DNA of 64,000 nt, taken from NCBI RefSeq assembly GCF_022760855.1, contig NZ_JAKTNR010000007.1, positions 43,437 through 107,436 of the forward strand. The letters are read 5' to 3'. The notes beneath the pieces are model-generated. The model ran no database searches. It was not told where the DNA came from and saw only the letters and a program-made list of their open reading frames with translations. The stretch comes from Thermus albus (lineage in GTDB: Bacteria; Deinococcota; Deinococci; Deinococcales; Thermaceae). The translations under genes were made by a program, and so were the position numbers. This document shows, piece after piece, positions 1 to 8,746 of this stretch (position 1 is its first letter; each line of letters begins with the position of its first letter).

Positions 1-932
1 GTGTGGTCCTGCACCACCTCTAGACCCATCCTCTCCAGCTCCCGCACCAAGGCCTGCACCGCCCCCCTAACCCCATCGGTGATGAGGGGGCTTCCGAAGC
101 GGCTTACGCCCGCGTAGATGCCCTTGGTACTCCCCCGCACCTCCAAGAGCAGGCCCTGGGTGAGGTCCTCCTCCTCCACATGGGTGAGGACATAAAAGCC
201 CTCCTCCCCCCGGGCCACCTCCAAAAAGACCGCCACCCCGCCCGGAACAACCACGGGGGCCTTAACCAAGACCAGCTTTTCCGGAAGATTCCCCTTTAAG
301 AGGGCGTGGGCCACCTGATACCTCCTTATGGGCGGCCAAGGCATGGGATCCTCGGCCACCTTGGTAAAGACCGCATGGAAAAAGGTGCGGCCTGCCTCCT
401 GCCACTTGAGGGCGTACTTGGTGCGGAGATGGGCCTCAGGAGGGTCCTTCACCTCCACCCGGTAGAGCCGGGTTCGTTCCGCCTCCTCCAGGGCGAAGCG
501 AAAATACTCCTCGTGGTCGGTGGTGAGAAGGAGGTCCCCGCCCTCCCCAAGCCGGGTGGAAAGCCTGCGGAAAAAACCCTCCTGCAAAAGGCGCTTCTTC
601 TGGTGGCGCTTTTTGGGCCAGGGGTCGGGGAAGTTGACGATCACCCGCCTAAGGCTTCTCGGTGGAACCAGGTTCCGTAGGGCGAAGGGGCCTTGTCCGT
701 GGTAAAGGCGCACGTTCCCAATCCCCTCCCGCCTCAGGCGCCTATAGGCCCTAAGGACGCTGGCCGCCGAAACCTCGGCCCCCAGGATGAGCCAGTGGGG
801 GTGGGCCTGGGCCAGCTCCGCGGTGAAGCGTCCGTCGCCAAAGCCCACCTCGAGGACCAAAGGCCCCTCCTGGCCAAAGAGGTCCTGGATGCGGGGAGGC
901 CAGGTGGCCAAGGAAGCGGGTCGCACCAACAC
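1..932 (-). CDS. trmB: tRNA (guanine-N7-)-methyltransferase, cut by window edge
   Basis: This is the start of TrmB, which uses S-adenosylmethionine to methylate G46 of tRNA. Reading on the reverse strand from the GTG at 932, I see the SAM-binding segment [12 protein letters not shown], then [16 protein letters not shown], the signature of the family. About 310 codons are visible and the frame runs off the left edge. That is longer than the E. coli enzyme (about 240 residues), so a C-terminal extension is present, as is usual in Thermus. The GTG start is chosen because a TATAAT box lies 8 bases upstream (leaderless). TTG and GTG codons follow immediately in frame and are alternatives. Confidence 0.9.
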   Translation of the reverse strand, partial: MLVRPASLATWPPRIQDLFGQEGPLVLEVGFGDGRFTAELAQAHPHWLILGAEVSAASVLRAYRRLRREGIGNVRLYHGQGPFALRNLVPPRSLRRVIVNFPDPWPKKRHQKKRLLQEGFFRRLSTRLGEGGDLLLTTDHEEYFRFALEEAERTRLYRVEVKDPPEAHLRTKYALKWQEAGRTFFHAVFTKVAEDPMPWPPIRRYQVAHALLKGNLPEKLVLVKAPVVVPGGVAVFLEVARGEEGFYVLTHVEEEDLTQGLLLEVRGSTKGIYAGVSRFGSPLITDGVRGAVQALVRELERMGLEVVQDH

Positions 933-940
933 AAAGGGAG

Positions 941-946
941 ATTATA
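941..946 (-). promoter_or_regulatory. -10 box of trmB (leaderless)
   Basis: A perfect TATAAT on the reverse strand, followed by 8 bases and the GTG start. A TGTGAA about 18 bases upstream is a possible weak -35. Transcription would begin at or next to the start codon. Confidence 0.6.
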
Positions 947-1004
947 GGACCTTTTCAAAACCTTTTCACAGGATAGACCCAAGATGGAAGCAGGAGGTTG
1001 GGTT

Positions 1005-1611
1005 ATGGCCCTCTTTGGCAATCTCCATTCCGTACCCCTGGAGGAGCTCCTCCAGGTCCTGGCCCAAAAGGAAGGGGCCCTAGAGATTTGGAACGTAAAG
1101 GATATTCCCGCCACCACCATCTACCTGAAGCCCAGCCGTATCCGCTCCGTTGACCAAAACGGTAAGCCCCTGGATTCCCTGATGGCCCAAGGCCGTCTTA
1201 CAAGCCCTGATCCAAGCCCGGCAAGGCAGCTTTGAGTTCATTCCCGGGGCAAAACCCAAGCACCGGCACCGCCTGAACTGGCCTCTGGAGAAGGTCCTTC
1301 TCAGCACCGTCACTCTTCAGGACGAGCTGGAACGCTACCGCCCCTACCTCCCCCACCCCCGGGCCATTTTCAAGGCCACCCTTATAGCAAGGAAGCATCT
1401 TTCCCAGGAAAGCTTTTTGCAAAAGGCCCTGCCCCACCTGGTGAGGGGGGCTTCCGCAGAAACCTTAGCCAAAGCCCTGGAAATGCCCCTAGACCTGGCG
1501 CGGTTTTACCTCTTCCACCTGGAAAGAAAAGGCCTGGTGGAACGCACAGGACAGATGGAAAGTGGCCGGAGTGGCCTCTTGACCTTGATCCTTAAGGGGG
1601 TGGGGCTATGA
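1005..1611 (+). pseudogene. DUF4388-domain protein, broken by a +1 frameshift
   Basis: The first part, from the ATG at 1005 (MALFGNLHSVPLEELLQVL), matches the usual start of a DUF4388 (PATAN-like) domain. An AGGAGG at 992-997 gives a good ribosome site 7 bases upstream; the ATG at 984 is less likely. The frame then ends early at 1235. The continuation lies one base over: KAVLQALIQARQGSFEF, followed by a helical domain (SAETLAKALEMPLDLARFYLFHLERKGLV) resembling a winged helix. Dropping one C from the CCC at 1186-1188 joins both parts into a protein of about 200 residues. DUF4388 proteins often sit next to response regulators, and here the stop overlaps the start of one (TATGA). It may be a true pseudogene or a sequence error. 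Confidence 0.7.
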
Positions 1612-2582
1612 AACCCAGCGCAGCGTTTTCCCCCAAGCGGGTTTTGTTGGTGGATGACGAACCTATCCAGCGCCTTCTCCTCATGCGGGCCCTCGAGCCC
1701 CTAGGGGTAGAGGTGCAGGAAGCCCGGAACGGCCAAGAAGCCCTGGATCTTCTTAAGGATGGCCTCCCCCAGGTGGTGCTCACCGATTTGCACATGCCGG
1801 TCATGGATGGCTTGGAACTCACCCGCAGGGTCAAGGCCCTTGATCCCCTTCTCCCCGTGATCCTCCTCACCGCCGATGGGGACAAGGAGGTGCGCCTAAG
1901 GGGGATAGAAGTCGGGGCCGACGACTTCCTGAACCGCCCCGTGGACCTCACGGAACTCCGGCTCAGGGTGCGGGGGCACCTGGAAAGGCGCCGGCTTCAG
2001 GAAAAGCTGGAGGACCTGGAAAGAACCCTCCTGGCCTTGGTGCGGGCAGTGGAGGCCAAGGACGCCTACACCGCCGGCCACGGGGAAAGGGTGGCCCAAT
2101 ACGCCCTTTGGACCGCGGAGGAGCTAGGGGCCAGGAACGGGGAGCTGGAGGACCTGCGAATGGGGGCGCTGCTACACGACGTGGGCAAGATCGCCATCCC
2201 CGACCATATCCTGCGGGGCGACTACACGCTCACGGAAAACGAGTGGCGCTTCATCCGACAGCACCCGGTGAAGGGCGATGAGATCATCCAGCCCCTAAGG
2301 GCTTACCCTCGCCTAAGGCCGTATGTGCGCTGGCACCATGAGAAGCTGGACGGCTCCGGCTACCCCGATGGCCTTACCGATATCCCCCTCCTGGTCCAGG
2401 CCCTCACCGCCGCCGACATCTACGATGCCCTCACCAGCGTGCGCACCTACCGCAAGCTCTTGCGCCCCGAGGAAGCCTTAGGGGTGCTGGAGGAGGAAGC
2501 GAGAAAGGGAAGGCTCCACCGGGAGGTGGTGCGGGCCATGAAAAGCGGCCTTATCCGCAACCGAACCCTGCGAACGGCCTAA
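1608..2582 (+). CDS. Response regulator with HD-GYP domain (cyclic-di-GMP phosphodiesterase type)
   Basis: A 324-residue two-domain protein. Residues 10-125 are a receiver domain with the acidic pair VDDE (16-18), the phosphoacceptor Asp60 in TDLHMPVMDG, and a late Lys in the NRPVD segment region. Residues about 140-320 are an HD-GYP domain: AGHGERV, LLHDVGKIAIPDHIL (HD pair), HPVKGDEII, and WHHEKLDGSGYPDGL (GYP motif). HD-GYP enzymes hydrolyse cyclic-di-GMP, so phosphorylation by an unseen kinase would control its breakdown. The start overlaps the stop of the DUF4388 gene, so the two were translated together. Its last 4 bases overlap the convergent ubiD gene. All key residues appear present. 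Confidence 0.9.
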   Translation: MKPSAAFSPKRVLLVDDEPIQRLLLMRALEPLGVEVQEARNGQEALDLLKDGLPQVVLTDLHMPVMDGLELTRRVKALDPLLPVILLTADGDKEVRLRGIEVGADDFLNRPVDLTELRLRVRGHLERRRLQEKLEDLERTLLALVRAVEAKDAYTAGHGERVAQYALWTAEELGARNGELEDLRMGALLHDVGKIAIPDHILRGDYTLTENEWRFIRQHPVKGDEIIQPLRAYPRLRPYVRWHHEKLDGSGYPDGLTDIPLLVQALTAADIYDALTSVRTYRKLLRPEEALGVLEEEARKGRLHREVVRAMKSGLIRNRTLRTA

Positions 2583-4363
2583 AGGCCGTACTCCTCCCAA
2601 CGGGAGTCCACCAGGGCTTGGATGCGGGGGTCCATGCGGATGCGCTCGGGCCAGGTGCGGGTGAAGCCCTCCTCGGGGAACTTACGGGTGCCGTCCAGCA
2701 CCAAAACCGGGCCCTCCACCCCCTGCATGACCCGGGCATCCCGCTCCGGGTCTATGTTGTTAAGAACGGCCCAAAGGAGCTCCTCAGGGGTCAAGAGGGT
2801 GTCGTGGTCCGCCAGGAGAAGAAGGCGGATGCCAGCGCTTTGCGGGGTGTTGAGGAGCCTTTCCGCCAAGGAGAAGGCCTGCCCTGGGCGTTCCTTGCGC
2901 AAGGCCACGCCCCAAATCCCCGGCCACTGGCGTTGGTCCTCCACCTCCAGAGGGGGTAGTTCCGCATGCGCCCGGGGTGTGAAGGGCACCTCTCCCCCCT
3001 CCTCAGGAAGCTTGCGGGTGCCGTCCAGGACCAGCTTTCCCCCAAAGGCAAAGCCGCGGGAGCTATGGTCTAGGACGTCCATGGGCCCTCTTAGAAGAAG
3101 GGTATCCCGGCCAGGTAGGGCATGCTTAAGGGCCTCCTGCAGGGTCCTAAAGCCCGGCTTCACCGGCACGTCCCCGTCCACGGCCACGATCACCTTGGCG
3201 AACATCATCTGGCCTAGGCCCAGCATCCCATAGGCCACCTTGTAGGCCTGGCCTGGGTACTCCTTGCGCAGGGCCACGTTCACCCAGTTGTGGGCCACCC
3301 CCTCGGGGGGCATGTGGTAGTCCACCACCTCGGGGAGCACCAAGCGCAAGGGGGGCAGGAAAAGCCGCTCGGAGGCCTCTATGAGGTAGGCATCCTCCAT
3401 GGGGGGCATCCCCACAATGGTGGCGGGGTAGATGGCTCCCCGCCGGTGGGTGATGGCGGTCACGTGAAAACGAGGGTAAAGGTCCACGGGGGTGTAAAAG
3501 CCGGTGTGGTCGCCAAAGGGGCCTTCCTCCACCAGGGGCTCTTCCGGGTCAATGTAGCCCTCCAGGACAAACTCCGCCTCGGCAGGCACCGGCAGGTCCA
3601 CGGTTAGCCCCCGGGCCAGCTCCACTGGGGCTCCCCGCAGAAAGCCCGCCAGGTGGAACTCGCTCACCCCGGGCAAGGGGGGCAAGGGGGCGGTGGCGGC
3701 ATAGGTGAGGATGGGATCCCCTCCCAAGGCCACGGCCACCTCCAGCTTTTTCCCCTGTTTCCTGGCCTTCTCCAGGTGGCGGCGGCCCACCTTGTGGAGC
3801 TGCCAGTGCATGGCGGTGCTCTTCCCGTCCAGGACCTGCATCCGGTACATGCCCACGTTGAGCTCCCCGGTCTCTGGGTCCTTGGTGATCACCAGGGGCA
3901 GGGTGAGGAAAGGCCCTCCGTCCAAGGGCCAGCACTTGAGGATGGGAAGGCGGGAAAGGTCCACCGCCTCCCCCTTCAGGACCACTTCCTGGACCGGAGC
4001 CCTTCGCACCCACCTGGGGAAAAACCCTTTGAGGAGAGGGAGCTTGGGAAGCAGGCTCAAAAGGGCGGAAAGTCCCCCTTTGCCAGGCTTAAGGGCCAGC
4101 AAGGCTTCCACCTTGGCCGCAAGCTGGTCCAGGTCCTCCACCCCCAAGGCCAAGGCGGTGCGCTCCCGGGTGCCAAAGAGGCCGATGGCCACGGGGAAGT
4201 CCTTACCCACCACCCTTTCAAAAAGAAGGGCTGGCCCCCCCGCCTTCACCATGCGGTCCGCGATCTCGGTGATCTCCAGTTCGCTGGAAACGGGTACCCT
4301 GATGCGCTTAAGCTCCCCCCTCTTTTCCAGGGACAGGAGGTAGGCCTCGAGGTTCCTAAACAC
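2579..4363 (-). CDS. UbiD-family decarboxylase (prenylated-FMN dependent)
   Basis: About 595 residues, a normal length for UbiD-family decarboxylases, which use prenylated FMN to remove an aromatic or unsaturated carboxylate. Family signatures seen: NVGMYRMQVLDGKSTAMHW, EGPFGDHTGFYTP, and MEDAYLIEASERLFLP, which carries the acidic residues of the active site. Thermus makes menaquinone by the futalosine route, in which a UbiD-like step is proposed, so that is the likely role; the substrate cannot be read from the sequence. The GTG at 4363 is preferred over the TTG at 4369 because the TTG would overlap a TAAGCT box (4369-4374). It may be cotranscribed with yraN and the PASTA gene upstream. Confidence 0.85.
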   Translation of the reverse strand: MFRNLEAYLLSLEKRGELKRIRVPVSSELEITEIADRMVKAGGPALLFERVVGKDFPVAIGLFGTRERTALALGVEDLDQLAAKVEALLALKPGKGGLSALLSLLPKLPLLKGFFPRWVRRAPVQEVVLKGEAVDLSRLPILKCWPLDGGPFLTLPLVITKDPETGELNVGMYRMQVLDGKSTAMHWQLHKVGRRHLEKARKQGKKLEVAVALGGDPILTYAATAPLPPLPGVSEFHLAGFLRGAPVELARGLTVDLPVPAEAEFVLEGYIDPEEPLVEEGPFGDHTGFYTPVDLYPRFHVTAITHRRGAIYPATIVGMPPMEDAYLIEASERLFLPPLRLVLPEVVDYHMPPEGVAHNWVNVALRKEYPGQAYKVAYGMLGLGQMMFAKVIVAVDGDVPVKPGFRTLQEALKHALPGRDTLLLRGPMDVLDHSSRGFAFGGKLVLDGTRKLPEEGGEVPFTPRAHAELPPLEVEDQRQWPGIWGVALRKERPGQAFSLAERLLNTPQSAGIRLLLLADHDTLLTPEELLWAVLNNIDPERDARVMQGVEGPVLVLDGTRKFPEEGFTRTWPERIRMDPRIQALVDSRWEEYGL

Positions 4364-4405
4364 CCCCAAGCTTACCCAAAGGGGAAAAGCCGTGAGGATT
4401 GCCGC

Positions 4406-4735
4406 CTACACTTCCAGCACCAGGTGCTCCAGCCGGTGGGACCTTGGGGTGCCGTGGACCAGGATGGCCTCGAGCCTCACTGGGAGATCGTCCCGGCCCA
4501 AAAGGTGGTGGGCGCTTTTCAGCAGGCGCTCCACCTTCCTCGGGGTAATGGCCTCCAAAGGGCCTCCAAACGCCCCCGAGCCACGTTGCTTCACCTCCAC
4601 CACCACATACACCCCGTCCTTCTCCATGAAGAGGTCCACCTCGCCAAAAGGGGTGCGGCGGTTGCGCCCAAGAAGCCGGTACCCCCGTTCAAGAAGATAG
4701 GAAAGCGCCAAGTCCTCGGCCCAACCTCCCCTCAT
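4406..4735 (-). CDS. yraN: YraN family (UPF0102) nuclease-fold protein
   Basis: 109 residues with the typical UPF0102 pattern: [34 protein letters not shown] and VVVEVKQR. The E-x-D ... E-x-K set is the restriction-endonuclease-like core of the family. No firm biochemical role is established for this family. A GGAGGGGG tract lies just upstream of the ATG. It sits between the PASTA gene and ubiD, all reverse strand with short gaps, which suggests one transcript. Confidence 0.88.
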   Translation of the reverse strand: MRGGWAEDLALSYLLERGYRLLGRNRRTPFGEVDLFMEKDGVYVVVEVKQRGSGAFGGPLEAITPRKVERLLKSAHHLLGRDDLPVRLEAILVHGTPRSHRLEHLVLEV

Positions 4736-4788
4736 CTACCCCCTCCAGATGGGGTTTCCTTCCGTACCGGCGCGAGGCCAAAACGGCT

Positions 4789-6141
4789 TCAAGGCGTCCA
4801 CTCCTGAAAGAGCTCCCCGTCCAGGTAAAGCCGAAAGAGGACCTTCCCCACCACCTGGTAGGTGCCCGTAACCCGTAAGCCCTCCTGCCCTTCCCCCTCG
4901 TAGACCAGGTGCTCCCCCCGGTCGTCTACAAACACCAGGCGCACCTGGCGCCCCTCCGCCTCCGGGGGGAGGTTCAGGTCTAGGGAGACGGTACGCACCT
5001 CGGGCTCCTTAGGGGGTGGGGGGTTCAAGGCCCCCACCCGCACCTCTCCCCTCACCGCCACCCTTAGGCGCACCCCGCTTCCCGGGGGCATGGGGGTACC
5101 GGGGGCCGGCTCCTGGGCCAAAACCGTGCCGGGGGGAGCACCGGAGGGCACCTCTTCCACCTGGACCTGCAGGCCCATGGCGTTCAGGAGGAAAAGGGCC
5201 TCCTTTTGGTCCAAGCCCGTGAGCTGGGGCAGGGGCACGGTGGGACCCAGGGAAGCCCCTCGGGAGACCAGAAGGCGCACCGTGGCCCCAGGGGGCAAGG
5301 GGGTGCCAGGAGGCGGATCGCTGGCCAGCACCGTGCCCAAGGGCTCGGGGCTTTCCACCTGGGCCACCCCAGCCAGGCGGTACCCCAGCTCGGAAAGCCG
5401 GGCCTCGGCCTCCTCCTGGCGAAGCCCCTTCAGCTCGGGCAAGGGATTCAGCCGGGCCTGGTTAAGGGTAAGGCGCACGGTGCGCCCGGCCCGAAGGCGG
5501 GTACCCGGTGGGGGCTCCTGGGCCAGCACCACCTCCTTGGGCTTGGCGGGGTCGTTACCCTCTTCCACCTCCAGCCTAAGCCCCGTATCCTTCAGGAGGA
5601 GAAAGGCCTCCCGGGCGGTTTTGCCCACCAGGTCCGGCACGGCGTACTCCGGGGGGTTGAAGTAGCGGTAAACCCCTTGGGAAAAAAGCCATAGCCCCAG
5701 GAGGAAGAGGAGAAGGCCCGGGGCCACCCCCAGAAGAAAGCCAGGCCGAAGGCGGGAAGCGGACCGGGCCAAGGCCCGCCGGGCAGGCCCTAGGGGCCAG
5801 GGGGATAGGTAGGCCACCCCTTCCTCGGCCATAGCCAGGTGCTCCGGGCCGAATCCCAAGGGAGCCAGGGCCTCGAGGGCAGCCCGGGGCGGCGCTTTCC
5901 GGGCCAAGGGACGCTCGGGGAAAAAGGCGTAGTAGCGCCCAGGCTTGGCGGAAACCACCGCCTCCACAAGCCCAAGCTCCTCTAAGCGTTTGATGGCCGC
6001 CCGGTACCGGTAAAAGCGCTCCTTGTCCTCGGGGGTGTGCACTTGAAAGAAGAAAACCACCCCGCCCTCCACCCGATAAAGGACGATCCCCTCCTTTTCC
6101 TCGAGGGTTTCCAGCACCGGGTAGCGGTCATCCAGAAGCAT
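4789..6141 (-). CDS. Membrane protein with degenerate kinase-like N-terminus and three PASTA repeats
   Basis: 450 residues. The first 130 begin like a serine/threonine kinase N-lobe (DDRYPVLETLEEKEGIVLYRV) but have no Lys-Glu pair, no HRD and no DFG, and are about half the size of a kinase domain. One hydrophobic helix follows (about 146-168, FLLGVAPGLLLFLLGLWLF). Three PASTA repeats start near PDLVGKTAREAFLLL, PELKGLRQEEAEARL and PQLTGLDQKEALFLL, each ending in a PPGT...G turn. A beta-rich tail closes the protein. PASTA repeats bind uncrosslinked peptidoglycan, so a cell-wall sensing or anchoring role at the membrane is inferred. The ATG at 6141 is chosen over an upstream start because TATAAT lies 9 bases before it. 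Confidence 0.8.
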   Translation of the reverse strand: MLLDDRYPVLETLEEKEGIVLYRVEGGVVFFFQVHTPEDKERFYRYRAAIKRLEELGLVEAVVSAKPGRYYAFFPERPLARKAPPRAALEALAPLGFGPEHLAMAEEGVAYLSPWPLGPARRALARSASRLRPGFLLGVAPGLLLFLLGLWLFSQGVYRYFNPPEYAVPDLVGKTAREAFLLLKDTGLRLEVEEGNDPAKPKEVVLAQEPPPGTRLRAGRTVRLTLNQARLNPLPELKGLRQEEAEARLSELGYRLAGVAQVESPEPLGTVLASDPPPGTPLPPGATVRLLVSRGASLGPTVPLPQLTGLDQKEALFLLNAMGLQVQVEEVPSGAPPGTVLAQEPAPGTPMPPGSGVRLRVAVRGEVRVGALNPPPPKEPEVRTVSLDLNLPPEAEGRQVRLVFVDDRGEHLVYEGEGQEGLRVTGTYQVVGKVLFRLYLDGELFQEWTP

Positions 6142-6150
6142 GCGTGCCCG

Positions 6151-6156
6151 ATTATA
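6151..6156 (-). promoter_or_regulatory. -10 box of the PASTA gene
   Basis: TATAAT on the reverse strand, 9 bases before the ATG at 6141. There is no Shine-Dalgarno sequence, so the transcript is probably leaderless. Confidence 0.55.
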
Positions 6157-6182
6157 CTCCCCCAAGAGAACCCCCAAACCCC

Positions 6183-6188
6183 TATACT
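6183..6188 (+). promoter_or_regulatory. -10 box of the FAD protein gene
   Basis: TATACT, then 9 bases to the ATG at 6198. An AGGTGG sits one base before the ATG, too close to act as a normal ribosome site. It diverges from the PASTA promoter 27 bases away. Confidence 0.5.
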
Positions 6189-6197
6189 CTAGGTGGT

Positions 6198-6740
6198 ATG
6201 TGGGATGTTCTCGTGGTGGGTGGTGGTCCTTCTGGTCTTTCTGCGGCCCTTTTCCTGGCCCGAGCCGGGCTTAAAGTCTTGGTGTTGGACGGCGGGCACT
6301 CCAAGATCCGGCAGGTGAGCCGGGTGCCCAACTACCCGGGCCTTTTGGATGAGCCCTCTGGGGAAGAGCTGTTGGAAAGGCTAAAGGAGCACGCCCGCCG
6401 CTACGGGGCCGAGATCCGCAAAGGGGTGGTCAAAGGGGTGCGGGACCTGGGAGGGGTCTTTGAGGTGGAAACCGAGGAGGGCGTGGTGGAAGCCGAACGG
6501 CTTCTTCTTTGCACCCATAAGGACCCCACCCTGCCCTCCCTCCTAGGCCTAACCCGAAAGGGCGTCTACATTGACACCGACGAGATGGGGCGCACCAGCT
6601 ACCCCCGGGTCTACGCCGCTGGGGTGGCCCGGGGTAAGGTGCCGGGGCACGCCATTGTGAGCGCAGGGGACGGGGCCTATGTGGCCGTGCACCTCATCTC
6701 CGACCTGCGGGGAGAACCCTACAAGGACCACGCCACCTGA
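6198..6740 (+). CDS. Minimal thioredoxin-reductase-like FAD-binding protein
   Basis: 180 residues. The N-terminus WDVLVVGGGPSGLSAALFLARAG is a Rossmann GxGxxG site for FAD, and YAAGVARG with GDGAYVAVHL near the end matches the second FAD-contact segment of thioredoxin reductases. The NADPH-binding domain that normally separates these two halves is missing, and there is no CxxC; the only Cys is in LLLCTHKD. It therefore should hold FAD but cannot work as a classical thioredoxin reductase. A role in electron transfer through a partner is possible, but unproven. The ATG at 6198 is used because the Rossmann fold starts right there and a TATACT box precedes it. Confidence 0.8.
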   Translation: MWDVLVVGGGPSGLSAALFLARAGLKVLVLDGGHSKIRQVSRVPNYPGLLDEPSGEELLERLKEHARRYGAEIRKGVVKGVRDLGGVFEVETEEGVVEAERLLLCTHKDPTLPSLLGLTRKGVYIDTDEMGRTSYPRVYAAGVARGKVPGHAIVSAGDGAYVAVHLISDLRGEPYKDHAT

Positions 6741-6788
6741 AACCGAGGCTCCACCTCCAAGATGGCCTCCAGGAAAGGGCCTTCCCGG

Positions 6789-6821
6789 GGCCCCCACCCT
6801 GGCGCAAGCCAGGGTGGGGCC
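6789..6821. terminator. Gene-end hairpin, family member 1
   Basis: Stem CCCCACCCTGGC paired with GCCAGGGTGGGG around a GCAA loop, between two convergent genes. No T-run. The 5' flank GGGGCC is shared with the other members of the hairpin family described in the findings. Confidence 0.7.
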
Positions 6822-6824
6822 GTC

Positions 6825-7595
6825 TCATACCGGCCTACCCGCCATCATGAAGCTGGCCGTCATGCCCCCATCCACCACCAGGATGGCCCCGGTGATGAAG
6901 CTGGCCTTCTCCGAGGCCAGGAAGAGCACCGCCTCCGCCACCTCTTCCGGCTGGCCCAACCTTCTTAGGGCATGCAGGTCCTCCCAGTCCCTTTGGGTCT
7001 TCTCTGGGTCCTCGGAAAGGGCGATGGCCTCCAGCACCGCTTCCGTGGCGATGGCCCCTGGGGCCACGGCGTTCACCCGGATGCCCAGAGGGGCCAGGTC
7101 CAAGGCCAAGGACCGGGTGAGGTTGACCAGCCCCCCCTTGGAAGCGTTATAAGCGGCGTTTTCCTGCTCGGCAAAGAGCCCCTGGACGCTGGCCACGTTC
7201 ACGATGGCCCCCCTACCCACCTTGGCCATCTCCTTGGCCGCCAGGGCGGAAAGGTGCATGGGGGCGGTGAGGTTGACCTCCAACACCTTTCGCCACTGGG
7301 GAAGCTTCACGGTAAGGGCCGATCCCGGGGCGCCCGTGGCGGCGTTATTCACCAACACGTCCACCCGCCCCAAGGCCCGGGCCGCCTCCTCCACGAAACG
7401 CACCCGGTCCCTCTCCTCGGCCAGATCCGCCTGCACGAAAAAGCCCCCCACCTCCTCCGCCACCTCCCGCCCCTCAGGCCGTAAGTCGCAAAGAGCCACC
7501 AAAGCCCCCTCCCGGGCAAAGGCCCGGGCGATGGCCCGGCCTATGCCCCGGGCAGCTCCTGTTACCAAAACCCCCTTCCCCTCAAAAAGCCCCAT
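6825..7595 (-). CDS. SDR family NAD(P)-dependent oxidoreductase
   Basis: 256 residues, the usual length of a classical short-chain dehydrogenase. The cofactor site is TGAARGIG, followed by NNAAT, and the catalytic Ser-Tyr-Lys set is in NVASVQG and YNASK. The segment LCDLRPEG after the second beta strand has an Asp where NAD-preferring enzymes have one, so NAD is more likely than NADP. The C-terminus [11 protein letters not shown] is standard. The substrate cannot be told from the sequence; FabG-like and sugar or alcohol dehydrogenases look alike. The start is supported by TAAGCT 6 bases upstream, inside the end of the preceding gene. Confidence 0.88.
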   Translation of the reverse strand: MGLFEGKGVLVTGAARGIGRAIARAFAREGALVALCDLRPEGREVAEEVGGFFVQADLAEERDRVRFVEEAARALGRVDVLVNNAATGAPGSALTVKLPQWRKVLEVNLTAPMHLSALAAKEMAKVGRGAIVNVASVQGLFAEQENAAYNASKGGLVNLTRSLALDLAPLGIRVNAVAPGAIATEAVLEAIALSEDPEKTQRDWEDLHALRRLGQPEEVAEAVLFLASEKASFITGAILVVDGGMTASFMMAGRPV

Positions 7596-7599
7596 GCCC

Positions 7600-8727
7600 C
7601 TAGCTTACGAGGCCCGGGTCCAGGGCCTCAGCCACCCTTTCCTTGGGCAGGCTCCCCTGCACCACCTCCTTCCCCCCGCCCTTGGCTCCCAAGGCTTTGA
7701 GCCTTCCCAAAACCGCCTGCCGACCTGGGCCAAGGGCGGCAAAGCGCCCTTCGGAGGAGAGGAGCAAAAAGGTCCTGTCGCCCCAGGAGAGGAGTTTCTT
7801 GGCCAGGTCTCCCAAAACGGCAGCGGGCACCAGGAGCACCCCTTCGGCCAAGGCCCGGGGCAAGAGAGCCTCCACCAAGGCCTCTTTAAGCTCCAGGTTC
7901 TCCCCCTTTAGGGCATAAAGCTCCTCCTGAAGCTTGCGCACGGGCTTCTCCAGCTCCAAGGGGCTGGTGGAGAAGGAAAGGGCCAGGCGGGAAAGGAGGG
8001 CGTGCTTGGCGTGGTAGTCCTCCAAGGCCTCCCAGCCGGCCATAAAGTAGACCCGGCTTCCCCCTTTGTACCGCTCCCACTTGAGTACCTTAATAGGCCC
8101 GGCCTGGGCGCTGGTCCTGAGGTGGGTGCCCCCGCAGGCCGCCAGGTCAAAATCCCCGATCCTAACCAGGCGCACCCTGCCCTGCACCTTGGGCGGCCGC
8201 CTTAAGGGGTAGCGGCCCAGTTCCTCCTGGGAAACCCAGAAGGCTTCTATGGGATAGTCGGCGTACACGGCGAAGTTAGCCAGGGCCTCGGCCTCTTGGA
8301 CCTTGGCGTCTTGGGCTTCCTCCTCGAGGTCCACCGTAGAGATAGGGCTATCCAGGCTCACGGCCACCGTGTGATATCCCCCGGCCCGCAAAAGGGCCTG
8401 GGAGAGGATGTGCTGGGCGGTGTGGCGCTGCATGTGACGAAAGCGCCTATTCCAGTCAATCTCCCCCTCCACCTCCACCCCCTCGGGGATGGGAGCCGCC
8501 ATGCGGTGCACCACCTCCCCAAAGGCCTTGGCCTCCTCAAAAACGTGCTCCACCCGCACCTCGCCAAAATCCCCCCTCAAGACCCCCGTATCCGCAGGCT
8601 GCCCCCCGGACTCGGGGTAAAAAAGGGTCTCGGAAAGCACGGCATAGTGGCCCTTCGCGTCGCTCCAAGCCCGTACCACCCGTGCCCGAAAGCGAGTGGC
8701 GTAGCTATCCTCCTGGTAAAGCCTCAT
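7600..8727 (-). CDS. Alanyl-tRNA editing protein (AlaX-like with DHHA1 domain)
   Basis: 375 residues related to the editing half of alanyl-tRNA synthetase. The zinc-binding editing site is visible: [11 protein letters not shown] (HxxxH) and [13 protein letters not shown] (CxxxH). The N-terminal beta domain ([13 protein letters not shown]) and a C-terminal DHHA1-type domain after a coiled-coil linker are present; the aminoacylation core is absent. Such proteins hydrolyse Ser-tRNA(Ala) or Gly-tRNA(Ala) in trans. The ATG at 8727 is chosen because MRLYQEDSY is the normal family start and a TATCCT box lies exactly 7 bases upstream. Confidence 0.88.
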   Translation of the reverse strand: MRLYQEDSYATRFRARVVRAWSDAKGHYAVLSETLFYPESGGQPADTGVLRGDFGEVRVEHVFEEAKAFGEVVHRMAAPIPEGVEVEGEIDWNRRFRHMQRHTAQHILSQALLRAGGYHTVAVSLDSPISTVDLEEEAQDAKVQEAEALANFAVYADYPIEAFWVSQEELGRYPLRRPPKVQGRVRLVRIGDFDLAACGGTHLRTSAQAGPIKVLKWERYKGGSRVYFMAGWEALEDYHAKHALLSRLALSFSTSPLELEKPVRKLQEELYALKGENLELKEALVEALLPRALAEGVLLVPAAVLGDLAKKLLSWGDRTFLLLSSEGRFAALGPGRQAVLGRLKALGAKGGGKEVVQGSLPKERVAEALDPGLVS

Positions 8728-8733
8728 GCCCTT

Positions 8734-8740
8734 TAGGATA
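8734..8740. promoter_or_regulatory. Shared -10 box for two divergent leaderless genes
   Basis: The seven bases TAGGATA read TAGGAT forward and TATCCT in reverse, both fitting TANNNT. Forward, 7 bases (8740-8746) lead to the HEPN ATG at 8747. In reverse, 7 bases (8734-8728) lead to the AlaX-like ATG at 8727. One symmetric element seems to serve both genes. No clear -35 is seen on either side. Confidence 0.6.
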
Positions 8741-8746
8741 AGGTGG

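Noticed and set aside
3653-4807. 384-codon open frame antisense to ubiD
   Set aside because: Same GC effect; rich in Gly, His and Pro, no start signal, overlaps three sure genes.
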